Shown here piece after piece: positions 43,423 through 50,784 of a stretch of 64,000 nt of DNA. The DNA is from an uncultured Agathobacter sp. (GTDB lineage: Bacteria > Bacillota > Clostridia > Lachnospirales > Lachnospiraceae): NCBI GenBank assembly GCA_910587655.1, contig CAJUND010000010.1, positions 69,758 through 133,757 on the forward strand, read 5' to 3'. The notes under the pieces were generated by a model. The model worked only from the letters and a program-made list of their open reading frames with translations. It made no database searches and was not told the DNA's origin. Within the stretch, counting starts at the first letter, position 1. The number at the start of each line of letters is the position of its first letter. Position numbers and translations under genes: made by a program.

Positions 43423-43506
43423 AACACGCCTCCATATTCTGTGATTTATGCCTGGTCATACCCCTGCAAGGGATGCAAAACAGGCACATTCCATATTCAG
43501 CACCTG

Positions 43507-43540
43507 ATTATACACGGCACGTCTGGCAATCCTTGTCGGA
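43507..43540 (-). promoter_or_regulatory. Candidate Spo0A-controlled promoter of spoIIE
   Basis: On the minus strand a TATAAT (43507-43512) lies 85 bp upstream of spoIIE and has no good -35. About 20 bp further up is TCCGACAA (plus-strand TTGTCGGA, 43533-43540), one mismatch from the Spo0A box TTGTCGAA. In Bacillus spoIIE is activated by Spo0A bound near the -35, so the placement is suggestive. Confidence 0.45.
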
Positions 43541-43591
43541 TTTTCTACGGATTCCGGAAAACTTTTCCCTAAAATATCTCATGAATGCATT

Positions 43592-43624
43592 AAAAAAGAA
43601 GAACCCGGTCCCGCCGGATTCTTC
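43592..43624 (-). terminator. Rho-independent terminator after divIC
   Basis: GAAGAATCCGG / CCGGGTTCTTC with a GCGGGA-type loop, followed by TTTTTT on the minus strand, 37 bp after the divIC stop. It separates the yabP-yabQ-divIC unit from spoIIE. Confidence 0.85.
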
Positions 43625-43660
43625 AGGTTACTATCATGTAATATCCCATGATGTTTTTAT

Positions 43661-43957
43661 TTATTCGTCTTTTTCCTTAAAAATAATTTCATTTTTATAG
43701 GTAAGCCCCAGTTTGCTTTTTGCAACGTCCTCGATGTATTCCGATGACTTCATGTATTCTTCCAGATTGTCAATCTCTGTGGCACGCTGTGTCTCTTCCT
43801 CAAACTCCTGTTTCAGTTCCTGCTCCCTTGCCGCATACTCTGAGTCCTTGAGCTTAAGTCTGTAGATCTGTATGGACATAACCACAAGAAATGCCAGGAC
43901 AATGATTGTGATTGCGACTGTTCCTGTATTCCTGCGCCGTTTTCTTCGTCTATTCAT
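43661..43957 (-). CDS. divIC: Septum formation initiator, DivIC/FtsB family
   Basis: A 98-residue bitopic division protein: a very basic cytoplasmic tail (RRRKRRR), one membrane helix (about 13-29), a coiled coil (about 33-70) and the family C-terminus DVAKSKLGLTYKNEIIF. It would join the divisome FtsL-DivIB complex. It overlaps yabQ by 8 bp and is the last gene of the unit. Confidence 0.9.
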   Translation of the reverse strand: MNRRRKRRRNTGTVAITIIVLAFLVVMSIQIYRLKLKDSEYAAREQELKQEFEEETQRATEIDNLEEYMKSSEYIEDVAKSKLGLTYKNEIIFKEKDE

Positions 43958-44366
43958 TCTCTGTCTCCGATTCTTCCGATTTCTTCGGTCTTTTAAGCTT
44001 CTTAATTCTTATTGTAACTAATTTCTGCCATTTTTTCAATTGCTTTTTCACCAGAAAGATGATTCCGGAAAGCCAGCGCATAAAATGACGGCTGAAAAGC
44101 AGGTAATATAACCATGCCCCAAAAACCATTCCAAGCACGATAAATGCCCGTATAATCCCGTCATTTACCTGGCACAGCCGCAGAAAAAAATAAACTGACA
44201 CTGCCAGCCAGTAAAAAAAATCCTCAACTGAAATCCAGATGATTCCATGCAAAAACACGCGCCGGATAATCCGGAGCAAATCATAAAGAAAAACCATCAC
44301 CGCGCCCAGAAGCACTGCCTGGAAAAACAGCCCAAGCTGTACCTCAAGGCCTGCAACTACATCCAT
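43950..44366 (-). CDS. yabQ: Spore cortex biosynthesis protein YabQ
   Basis: A 138-residue membrane protein with about four hydrophobic segments (13-30, 38-62, 67-85) and the YabQ core FLYDLLRIIRRVFLHG and EDFFYWLAVSVYFF. In Bacillus it acts in the mother cell for cortex synthesis. It is coupled to yabP by a one-base overlap of start and stop. Confidence 0.9.
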   Translation of the reverse strand: MDVVAGLEVQLGLFFQAVLLGAVMVFLYDLLRIIRRVFLHGIIWISVEDFFYWLAVSVYFFLRLCQVNDGIIRAFIVLGMVFGAWLYYLLFSRHFMRWLSGIIFLVKKQLKKWQKLVTIRIKKLKRPKKSEESETENE

Positions 44367-44647
44367 CAGGTAAACAGCTTTCCGAGCATACTGCCCTTTT
44401 TATGGAATCCCGGAACCTGTGAATAAACTAATGTTTCCACCTGGCCGTCGATTTCCACTTCCCCCTTCTGCAGGTCCAGACGGTTCACATGAAGGTCCTT
44501 TCCCTTAATATGAAGCATGCCAAGCTCCGTTTCCAAAAGAATTTCACCCAGGTCAAAGGATACAACATCAAGCACCCCCGTAAAACTGCCTGATTTCCGG
44601 TTGTTCAGAACCAGTTTGTGCTGCCCGTTCATCGGTTTTTCATCCAT
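44366..44647 (-). CDS. yabP: Sporulation protein YabP
   Basis: A 93-residue protein with the YabP/YqfC fold: HKLVLNNRKSGSFTGVLDVV, FDLGEILLETELGMLHIKG and LHVNRLDLQKGEVEIDG. ATG 44647 is chosen for GAGGGGG about 9 nt upstream; the longer reading to 44692 lacks a site. YabP works with YabQ in forespore cortex formation. Confidence 0.92.
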   Translation of the reverse strand: MDEKPMNGQHKLVLNNRKSGSFTGVLDVVSFDLGEILLETELGMLHIKGKDLHVNRLDLQKGEVEIDGQVETLVYSQVPGFHKKGSMLGKLFT

Positions 44648-44764
44648 ATACAATATCCCCCTCGCGGTTTTGCATGCAGCCCTCACGGGCATTACATATA
44701 AAAGTATATGGAAATGCAGGCAGGTTTAGAACCTCACAGGTACATGTTTTAAAAACGGCAGGGG

Positions 44765-45007
44765 TTACGCAATATATTCAAACAAATCCTTTGCCAGCTC
44801 TTTTTTGGTTGTATCCAGAAGTTCCAGCACCCGGACCTTCACGCTTTTGTTTCCAAACTGAATCTCAATTTCATCTCCCACCTTTACAGTTGTGGAAGCC
44901 TTCGCCGGTCTGCCGTTTACCATCACACGCCCGGCGTCGCATGCTTCATTTGCCACGGTTCTTCTTTTAATCAGCCGGGAAACTTTTAAAAATTTATCAA
45001 GCCTCAT
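44765..45007 (-). CDS. rqcP: S4-domain RNA-binding protein, RqcP/YabO type
   Basis: An 80-residue S4 protein (MRLDKFLKVSRLIKRRTVAN; GRVMVNGRPAKASTTVKVGD). The RqcP/YabO/Hsp15 family helps RqcH add alanine tails to stalled nascent chains on 50S subunits. ATG 45007 is the family start with AAGGAAAAAGT upstream; the open frame to 45094 would run through the hup terminator. The genome position after hup and before yabP is the standard one. Confidence 0.92.
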   Translation of the reverse strand: MRLDKFLKVSRLIKRRTVANEACDAGRVMVNGRPAKASTTVKVGDEIEIQFGNKSVKVRVLELLDTTKKELAKDLFEYIA

Positions 45008-45054
45008 ACTTTTTCCTTCTTTCCTTTCAAAATCGGGCAGGGACTCCCTGCGCA

Positions 45055-45087
45055 TAAAAAAAGAAGAGCACCCGCCGGATGCTCTTA
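45055..45087 (-). terminator. Rho-independent terminator after hup
   Basis: AAGAGCATCCGG / CCGGGTGCTCTT-like stem (45065-45087) followed on the minus strand by a run of T, just after the hup stop. Partial read-through would feed rqcP. Confidence 0.8.
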
Positions 45088-45100
45088 CAGCCATAAACTA

Positions 45101-45373
45101 TTAGTTAAGTGAATCCTTTAATGCCTTACCTGCCTTAAACTTCGGTGCCTTGGAAGCAGGAATCTGAATTTCTTTCTTTGTCTGCGGATTTCTGCCGACC
45201 CTGGCTGCTCTCTCAGACACTTCAAATGTACCAAATCCAACTAACTGGATCTTCTCCCCCTTCTTAAGCTCCTCTGCAACAACTTCTGTAAAAGCTTTAA
45301 CAGCTGCCTCTGCATCCTTCTTTGAAATCTCAGCCTTGTCCGCAATTGCTGTAACAAATTCTGCTTTGTTCAT
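45101..45373 (-). CDS. hup: HU-type DNA-binding protein
   Basis: A 90-residue nucleoid protein with complete HU signature: MNKAEFVTAIADKAEISKKD at the start, VGFGTFEVSERAARVGRNPQ through the arm and a PASKAPKFKAGKALKDSLN end. It bends and packages DNA. A near-consensus promoter at 45446-45474 and AGGAGG before the ATG fit high expression. Confidence 0.97.
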   Translation of the reverse strand: MNKAEFVTAIADKAEISKKDAEAAVKAFTEVVAEELKKGEKIQLVGFGTFEVSERAARVGRNPQTKKEIQIPASKAPKFKAGKALKDSLN

Positions 45374-45445
45374 GTTAAAATTCCTCCTATGGATTCTATA
45401 AATTATATAATTCGAGTTCCTTTTCTCAAATTACCTACAAATCTA

Positions 45446-45474
45446 TTTATACTTGTTTTTTCCCTGTTTGTCAA
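45446..45474 (-). promoter_or_regulatory. Strong sigma-A promoter of hup
   Basis: On the minus strand, TTGACA, a 17-bp spacer and TATAAA lie about 73 bp upstream of hup. Confidence 0.8.
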
Positions 45475-45570
45475 GGAAAAAAGCGGTTTTTATGGTGTTT
45501 CTGTAATTAAAAAGTCACAGAATTGTAACATTGGCATAATCACCGGCCAGGGCGCGGAAAATTGCCCTTT

Positions 45571-46803
45571 TTAGTTGATTGTAAACGTACTCCCGTTTGT
45601 CATGCCGGAAATCAGGCTCTTAATCGTATCAAGCTCCCTCTGCCGCCGTTCGCTCTCACTGATACTGCTGCTTTGGGACTGTGAACTTCCCTGGCTGTTC
45701 TGACTGCTCTGGGATTCAGATGAGCCTGTGCTGTTTCCGCTTCCGCCTGACCCTGACGGCTCATCTGCAAGCGCAATTGCAATTGTCGATTCTTTGGAAT
45801 TGACATAGAGCGAACGTCTCCATACATCATAACCTGCGGCATAGACTTCAAGGTCATGGTTTCCGTATGTCAGCTTTACCGGTTTGGAATAGTCCACCTG
45901 CTCTCCGTCAATCATCAGCACTGCATCCGCAACATCCACCACAAACTGTATCTTTCCTTTCTTCGGTCCCTTTCCTTTCAGCTGGTTAAGGTCCACCACG
46001 GTGGTTTCCCCTCTTGTAATGGTAATTTCCTGGCTGCCGCCCCATCCGTTGTTTGCAACCATTATGGTGTATGTGCCCTCCGGCACCTGCATGGACAAAT
46101 CCGGTGTAATCAGTGAGAATATCCGCATTCCCACCTGCACAAAGCTGCCTTCAAACAGCTCCGTGTTCTGGAGCTGCAGCGTCCCTTCGGAAGTCGTGAC
46201 ATTGACTGCAAGAATCTGTTTATCCACACCTGTAACGGACAGAATGTCCCCCTCTCCGATATCTGTCATCTGCAGACGGTTTTCCCCGGAAAAAACAAAC
46301 GTGTTTTCATCATACCGGTATCTGGTATCCGCTATCTTAAGGACATTCAGATTGGAATTAACGGAAAAACGCTTCACCTTGTTATACACCCATGCCGTAT
46401 CTGAAATCTGCATTTTTGTCAGAATTCCTTCTTCGTTCACTTCCCCAAGGGTTACGAGCTGTCCGGGCGTAAAATCCGTAATGACTGCACGGTTTCCGTA
46501 TTTATTGTAAAGGCGGGTATCCTGCCCGTAGAAATACCGGTACTCCATGTTATTCTCATAGCGGTATAACAGCAGCGTCTCCTCAACCTGGTTTACATTT
46601 GTCACCAGGTAATAATCCGCCCCTTCCTCAGGCTCTGCTGCCTGCGTCCCTTCTTCTTTTTCTTTATCCGCTATTGACTGATGAAAATAGGTAATTCCAT
46701 CCCCTTCATCCGTTGTTCCGCAGCCGCAGGACAGCAGCAGTACTGCCGCAAAAAGTAATCCATATGTAATTAACCAGTGTATTTTTTTCTTATTCTTATC
46801 CAT
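45571..46803 (-). CDS. PEGA-domain lipoprotein
   Basis: A 410-residue lipoprotein from ATG 46803 (lipobox LLLSC or SCGC, Cys26/28). Residues about 55-270 form a beta-rich region of repeated short strands (VITDFTPGQLVTLGEVNEEG; MTDIGEGDILSVTGVD). A PEGA-like domain (about 285-352) contains MIDGEQVDYSKPVKLTYGNH and LEVYAAGYDVWRRSLYV. A Ser/Gln/Gly-rich tail ends NGSTFTIN. PEGA domains are found on surface proteins of many bacteria and are thought to bind wall or other surface components. It lies 20 bp after the CotS-like kinase gene. Confidence 0.75.
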   Translation of the reverse strand: MDKNKKKIHWLITYGLLFAAVLLLSCGCGTTDEGDGITYFHQSIADKEKEEGTQAAEPEEGADYYLVTNVNQVEETLLLYRYENNMEYRYFYGQDTRLYNKYGNRAVITDFTPGQLVTLGEVNEEGILTKMQISDTAWVYNKVKRFSVNSNLNVLKIADTRYRYDENTFVFSGENRLQMTDIGEGDILSVTGVDKQILAVNVTTSEGTLQLQNTELFEGSFVQVGMRIFSLITPDLSMQVPEGTYTIMVANNGWGGSQEITITRGETTVVDLNQLKGKGPKKGKIQFVVDVADAVLMIDGEQVDYSKPVKLTYGNHDLEVYAAGYDVWRRSLYVNSKESTIAIALADEPSGSGGSGNSTGSSESQSSQNSQGSSQSQSSSISESERRQRELDTIKSLISGMTNGSTFTIN

Positions 46804-46823
46804 ATCCTTAGTATACACGATTT

Positions 46824-47804
46824 TTACTGGAATGAAAATAAATTTTCAAGAAACTTCATCCGCTCCGGCTCAATTTCAATCATGCGGTTCAGCTTTTCAA
46901 TATCCCTGCCGGATATCCATGCCTTGTGGGAATTGCTGTAATGATTTGACAGCTTCCAGAATTTCTCCGGAAACAGCAGTGAAAGATACAGAAATTTCCT
47001 TTCCTTTGCAGAAATTGTCCGTATGCTGTCATATGCCTCAATCAGACGCATCCCAAGCCCGGTTTCCCAGTTGTTTTTTTCCATCATCTTCCGGACAAAA
47101 TTTGCCAGGTCCACCACCGGCTCATTGCAGCCCATATTTTCAAAATTGACAATCCGGATTCCTTCCGGCGTCCGCAGTGCATTGTGCTGGTTAAAATCCC
47201 CGTGGAACAGATGCATTTCAGACGGTGTGTCTTCGTTTTCTATTTCCTCCAGAATTTCAAGCGCATCCTTCGCATTCTGGATATAATGCGGATACTGCGC
47301 CTGGAAGGCAAGCTCGAAGGCATTGCGGCTTTTTCTGGAACGCACATAATTTTTTACTTTTACAAGCTCCCTGTAATGCCTCCGGTACAAAGGTCCCGGT
47401 TCATTCCGCTCATTTTTCATAAATTCGGGAATTTCCATCCGGCAGGAAAGAAGCAGCGTATGCAGCTTCGCCAGACATTTTATGGCTGCTGTCATGTCTG
47501 CCTCCCTGCCTGCGCTGCACTCGCTTCCCGAGACGAAATCCTTCAGCCAGTAACGTGTTCCCCATTCATCCTCTGCAGCCGCCTCATCATTTTTTGTCAT
47601 ACAGACCTGCTCTGCCGGAAATCCCAGACGTTCCAGTTCCATAAGAATTTCCCGCAAAAAAGCGGCCCGTTCTTTCGAGCCACGGAAGGGTACAAGCAGC
47701 TTTCTGCCGCAGTCTGTGTCACATATATAGGCTCCCCTCCCTTTTGTCACCTGTCTTATTTCCAGGTCATACTGCTCTAATATTGTTTCCGGCTGATTAT
47801 ACAA
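46824..47804 (-). CDS. CotS-like spore coat kinase family protein
   Basis: About 326 residues from a TTG at 47804, preferred because GGGAGGGG sits 5 nt upstream; an ATG at 47819 is the alternative. The protein matches the CotS/YutH group of the aminoglycoside phosphotransferase fold: LEQYDLEIRQVTKGRGAYIC at the start, the catalytic LFHGDFNQHN and the metal site IRIVNFENMGCNEPVVDLAN, where Asn-Phe-Glu replaces the usual I-D-F/W-E. Members attach to the spore coat or phosphorylate coat parts. The Asp-to-Asn change at the metal site makes kinase activity uncertain. Confidence 0.8.
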   Translation of the reverse strand: MYNQPETILEQYDLEIRQVTKGRGAYICDTDCGRKLLVPFRGSKERAAFLREILMELERLGFPAEQVCMTKNDEAAAEDEWGTRYWLKDFVSGSECSAGREADMTAAIKCLAKLHTLLLSCRMEIPEFMKNERNEPGPLYRRHYRELVKVKNYVRSRKSRNAFELAFQAQYPHYIQNAKDALEILEEIENEDTPSEMHLFHGDFNQHNALRTPEGIRIVNFENMGCNEPVVDLANFVRKMMEKNNWETGLGMRLIEAYDSIRTISAKERKFLYLSLLFPEKFWKLSNHYSNSHKAWISGRDIEKLNRMIEIEPERMKFLENLFSFQ

Positions 47805-47839
47805 AATAACCCCTCCCATATGACATTGCTGTGTTCCTA

Positions 47840-49180
47840 TCATATGAGACGGGAGTCCAATTTATGCGCAAGTTCTGACAGGCGCTCTTTTGTATTTAAC
47901 GAAGGGTCCTCCAGGACATGTTCAAACAGCGTATCCAGCATCATGCCAAGCTCTTTTCCGGGTTTCATTCCCATGGCTATTAAGTCCCTGCCGTCAATTG
48001 CCAGGGCCTTTTTTGACACGCACTGTCCTTCCCTTTGGATTTTATGGAAAAGCTCTTCGTAATCCCTGATATACTGAAGCTTTTCATCCCTCTGGTGCAT
48101 ACTCTGTCCAAGCGTGTCCGCACGTTTGACGGCAAATAAATCCGGCATGTTTTCTGCACCAATCCGGCTTACGGCGCGCCGCACATTCCGCGGCGACAGC
48201 TTTGGCCTGTCATCATGGTAACGGATCAGACGGCAGACCTGCGCCCTGGTATCATTATCAAATTTCAGCCGTCTTAAAATTTCCCCGGCAAGCTTTTCGC
48301 CTTCCTGCGGATGCCCCTTAAAATGGTTCTGTCCGTTTTCATCGGTGGTCTTACAGCATGGCTTTGCCACATCATGAAGCAGCATCGTAAGACGCAGCCG
48401 TTTATCCGCCGGAACCTCTTTCAGGGTGCAGAGGGTGTGCTCCCCGACCGTGTAACAGTGGTGGATACTGCGCTGGTCCGTTTCCATCATCCGGTCAAAT
48501 TCCGGCAGGAATACCTTTGTCAGTCCGAGCTCATACGCCGCCTGAATCATATCCGGATGCGGGGATAACAGCAGCTTCACCAGCTCCATCTGAATCCGCT
48601 CCGCACTTACCTTTGCAATCGTACCGGAACGGGCAAGGACTGCCGCCCGTGTCTCCTCCTCAATGTCAAAACCAAGCTGGGCCGCAAATCGCACTGCCCG
48701 GAGCATACGAAGCGCATCCTCTTCAAACCGTTCCAGGGGACTGCCCACACAGCGGATAATCCCCCTCTTTAAATCACCGGTTCCGTCAAATTCATCCACC
48801 AGCCCCTGCGTCTCATTGTATGCCATTGCATTAATGGTAAAATCACGGCGTTTTAAATCCTCTGCAAGCTCACCGGTAAAGGTGACGGATTTCGGATGCC
48901 GCCCGTCCTCGTATTCCCCGTCAATCCGGTAGGTCGTCACTTCATACCCCTGGCGCCCGAACAAAACGGTGACCGTCCCGTGCCGGATTCCGGTATCAAC
49001 GGTATGGGAAAAAAGCTCCTTGACCGCCCGGGGACATGCCGAGGTTGTGATATCCCAGTCCTGCGGCGTGCGCCCCAGCAGGGTATCCCTGATGCATCCG
49101 CCTACTGCATAGGCTTCATATCCTTCTTTTTCGAGTCTTAGTATAATTTGCCGTACGTGTTCCGGTAGTCTGATTTTCAC
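47840..49180 (-). CDS. cca: CCA tRNA nucleotidyltransferase
   Basis: A 446-residue class II enzyme that adds or repairs the CCA end of tRNAs without a template. It has the nucleotidyltransferase GGCIRDTLLGRTPQDWDI with both metal Asp residues, the RRDFTINAMA motif, neck/body with EEDALRMLRAVRFAAQLGF, and an HD domain (LTMLLHDVAKPCC). The tRNA-Tyr gene in this window does not encode CCA, in line with the need for it. Confidence 0.95.
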   Translation of the reverse strand: MKIRLPEHVRQIILRLEKEGYEAYAVGGCIRDTLLGRTPQDWDITTSACPRAVKELFSHTVDTGIRHGTVTVLFGRQGYEVTTYRIDGEYEDGRHPKSVTFTGELAEDLKRRDFTINAMAYNETQGLVDEFDGTGDLKRGIIRCVGSPLERFEEDALRMLRAVRFAAQLGFDIEEETRAAVLARSGTIAKVSAERIQMELVKLLLSPHPDMIQAAYELGLTKVFLPEFDRMMETDQRSIHHCYTVGEHTLCTLKEVPADKRLRLTMLLHDVAKPCCKTTDENGQNHFKGHPQEGEKLAGEILRRLKFDNDTRAQVCRLIRYHDDRPKLSPRNVRRAVSRIGAENMPDLFAVKRADTLGQSMHQRDEKLQYIRDYEELFHKIQREGQCVSKKALAIDGRDLIAMGMKPGKELGMMLDTLFEHVLEDPSLNTKERLSELAHKLDSRLI

Positions 49181-49187
49181 GTGTTAT

Positions 49188-50627
49188 CTAGTATGCCTTT
49201 CCCCAGTAAACCAGCGTATGCGCTTCTTTCCCGCAGCAGACACAGGTTCTGGAAATCTGTTCCTTATCGTGAAACGGAATGCAGCGGGAGGTTACCGCCA
49301 GCTCTTCTTTTATCCTGTCCTCACACTCCTGGCTGCCGCACCACATCCCGCGGATAAATCCCGGTTTGTTTTCAGCTGCTTCTTCAAGCTCTGCAAAATT
49401 ATGTGCGTCGTATATATGGGAATCCCGGTGTGCAAGCGCGCGTTCATACATATCCTTCTGCATGGTTTCCAGCAGCTTTGGAATCTCTGTTTCAAGCTCA
49501 TCCAGGGAAACCTTTATTTTTTCCCTGGTATCCCTGCGGACGACCACACAGCTGCCTGCCTCTATGTCCTTTGGTCCCAGCTCCACGCGGAGCGGAATCC
49601 CGCGCATTTCCTGCTCGGAGAACTTCCATCCCGGACTCTTGTCCGAACTGTCAAGCTTCGTGCGGCATACCTTTTCCAGACGGCTTCTTACTTCCCCTGC
49701 CTTTTCCAGTACGCCTTCTTTCTGCATCTGTACAGGAATCACCATCACCTGTACCGGCGCCAGCTTCGGCGGAAGCACCAGACCGGAATCATCCCCGTGT
49801 ACCATAATGATTGCCCCGATCAGGCGGGTGCTTAAGCCCCAGGAAGTCTGGTGGACATAGGTGAGCTTATTTTCCCTGTCGGTATACTGGATACCGAATG
49901 CTTTCGCAAAGCCGTCCCCGAAATTATGGCTGGTTCCTGACTGCAGTGCCTTTCCGTCATGCATCAGCGCCTCGATGGTATAGGTTTCCTCTGCCCCGGC
50001 AAATTTTTCTTTTTCGGTTTTCTGCCCCCTGATTACCGGAATTGCAAGAAAATCCTCACAGAAATCGGCATAGACGTTTAACATCTGGATGGTTCTTTCC
50101 TGTGCATCCTCTGCCGTGGCATGGGCGGTATGTCCTTCCTGCCATAAAAATTCGCGGGAACGCAAAAACGGTCTTGTTTCCTTTTCCCATCTTACCACCG
50201 AACACCACTGGTTATACAGCTTCGGCAGGTCGCGGTAGGACTGAATCAGGTTTTTGTAAAAATCACAGAATAATGTCTCAGACGTCGGACGGACGCAGAG
50301 ACGCTCCTGAAGCGGGTTTGCACCGCCGTGCGTCACCCATGCGACTTCCGGCGCAAAGCCTTCCACATGGTCTTTTTCCTTTTCCAGAAGGCTTTCCGGA
50401 ATAAACATCGGCATGTATACGTTTTCCACCCCGGTTTCCTTAAACCGCCTGTCCAGTTCTTTTTGTATATTTTCCCAGAGCGCATACCCTGCGGGCTTTA
50501 TGATCATGCATCCCTTTACTGCGGAATAATCAATCAGCTCCGCCTTTTTTACCACATCGGTATACCACTGCGCAAAATCTTCCTCCATGGAAGTAATGGC
50601 TTCTACAAGTTTTTTCTCTTTAGCCAT
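49188..50627 (-). CDS. proS: Prolyl-tRNA synthetase (archaeal/eukaryal type)
   Basis: A 479-residue class II synthetase of the short ProS3 type lacking the bacterial editing insertion. ATG 50627 has AAGGAG 7 nt upstream. It has class II motifs (GCMIIKPAGYALWENIQKEL; VRPTSETLFCDFY; VVRWEKETRPFLRSREFLWQ) and ends with a Cys-rich patch (RTCVCCGKEAHTLVYWGKAY), the zinc-like C-terminal domain. It lies 7 bp before cca in the same direction. Confidence 0.95.
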   Translation of the reverse strand: MAKEKKLVEAITSMEEDFAQWYTDVVKKAELIDYSAVKGCMIIKPAGYALWENIQKELDRRFKETGVENVYMPMFIPESLLEKEKDHVEGFAPEVAWVTHGGANPLQERLCVRPTSETLFCDFYKNLIQSYRDLPKLYNQWCSVVRWEKETRPFLRSREFLWQEGHTAHATAEDAQERTIQMLNVYADFCEDFLAIPVIRGQKTEKEKFAGAEETYTIEALMHDGKALQSGTSHNFGDGFAKAFGIQYTDRENKLTYVHQTSWGLSTRLIGAIIMVHGDDSGLVLPPKLAPVQVMVIPVQMQKEGVLEKAGEVRSRLEKVCRTKLDSSDKSPGWKFSEQEMRGIPLRVELGPKDIEAGSCVVVRRDTREKIKVSLDELETEIPKLLETMQKDMYERALAHRDSHIYDAHNFAELEEAAENKPGFIRGMWCGSQECEDRIKEELAVTSRCIPFHDKEQISRTCVCCGKEAHTLVYWGKAY

Positions 50628-50734
50628 GGTGTTCTCCTTCTCTCGGACTGTTTTCATGTCTTCACAGTTCTATTCTTATTATTATTTAAAATCACAGATT
50701 CATTTTATGATAATAAGAAAAAAGTGTCAAGACC

Positions 50735-50764
50735 AGGGGAGGAGGTGCATGCACCTCCTCCCCT
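50735..50764 (-). terminator. Perfect 30-bp palindrome terminating the large GH13 gene
   Basis: AGGGGAGGAGGTGCA and its exact complement are joined with no spacer, 21 bp after the GH13 stop at 50785. A T-rich run follows on the minus strand. The stem is very GC-rich, so termination should be efficient. Confidence 0.75.
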
Positions 50765-50784
50765 GTAAAAAGCTTTTCGCTTTC

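Noticed and set aside
44648..44692. Longer N-terminus for YabP from 44692
   Set aside because: It lacks a ribosome site and does not match the family start; ATG 44647 has both.
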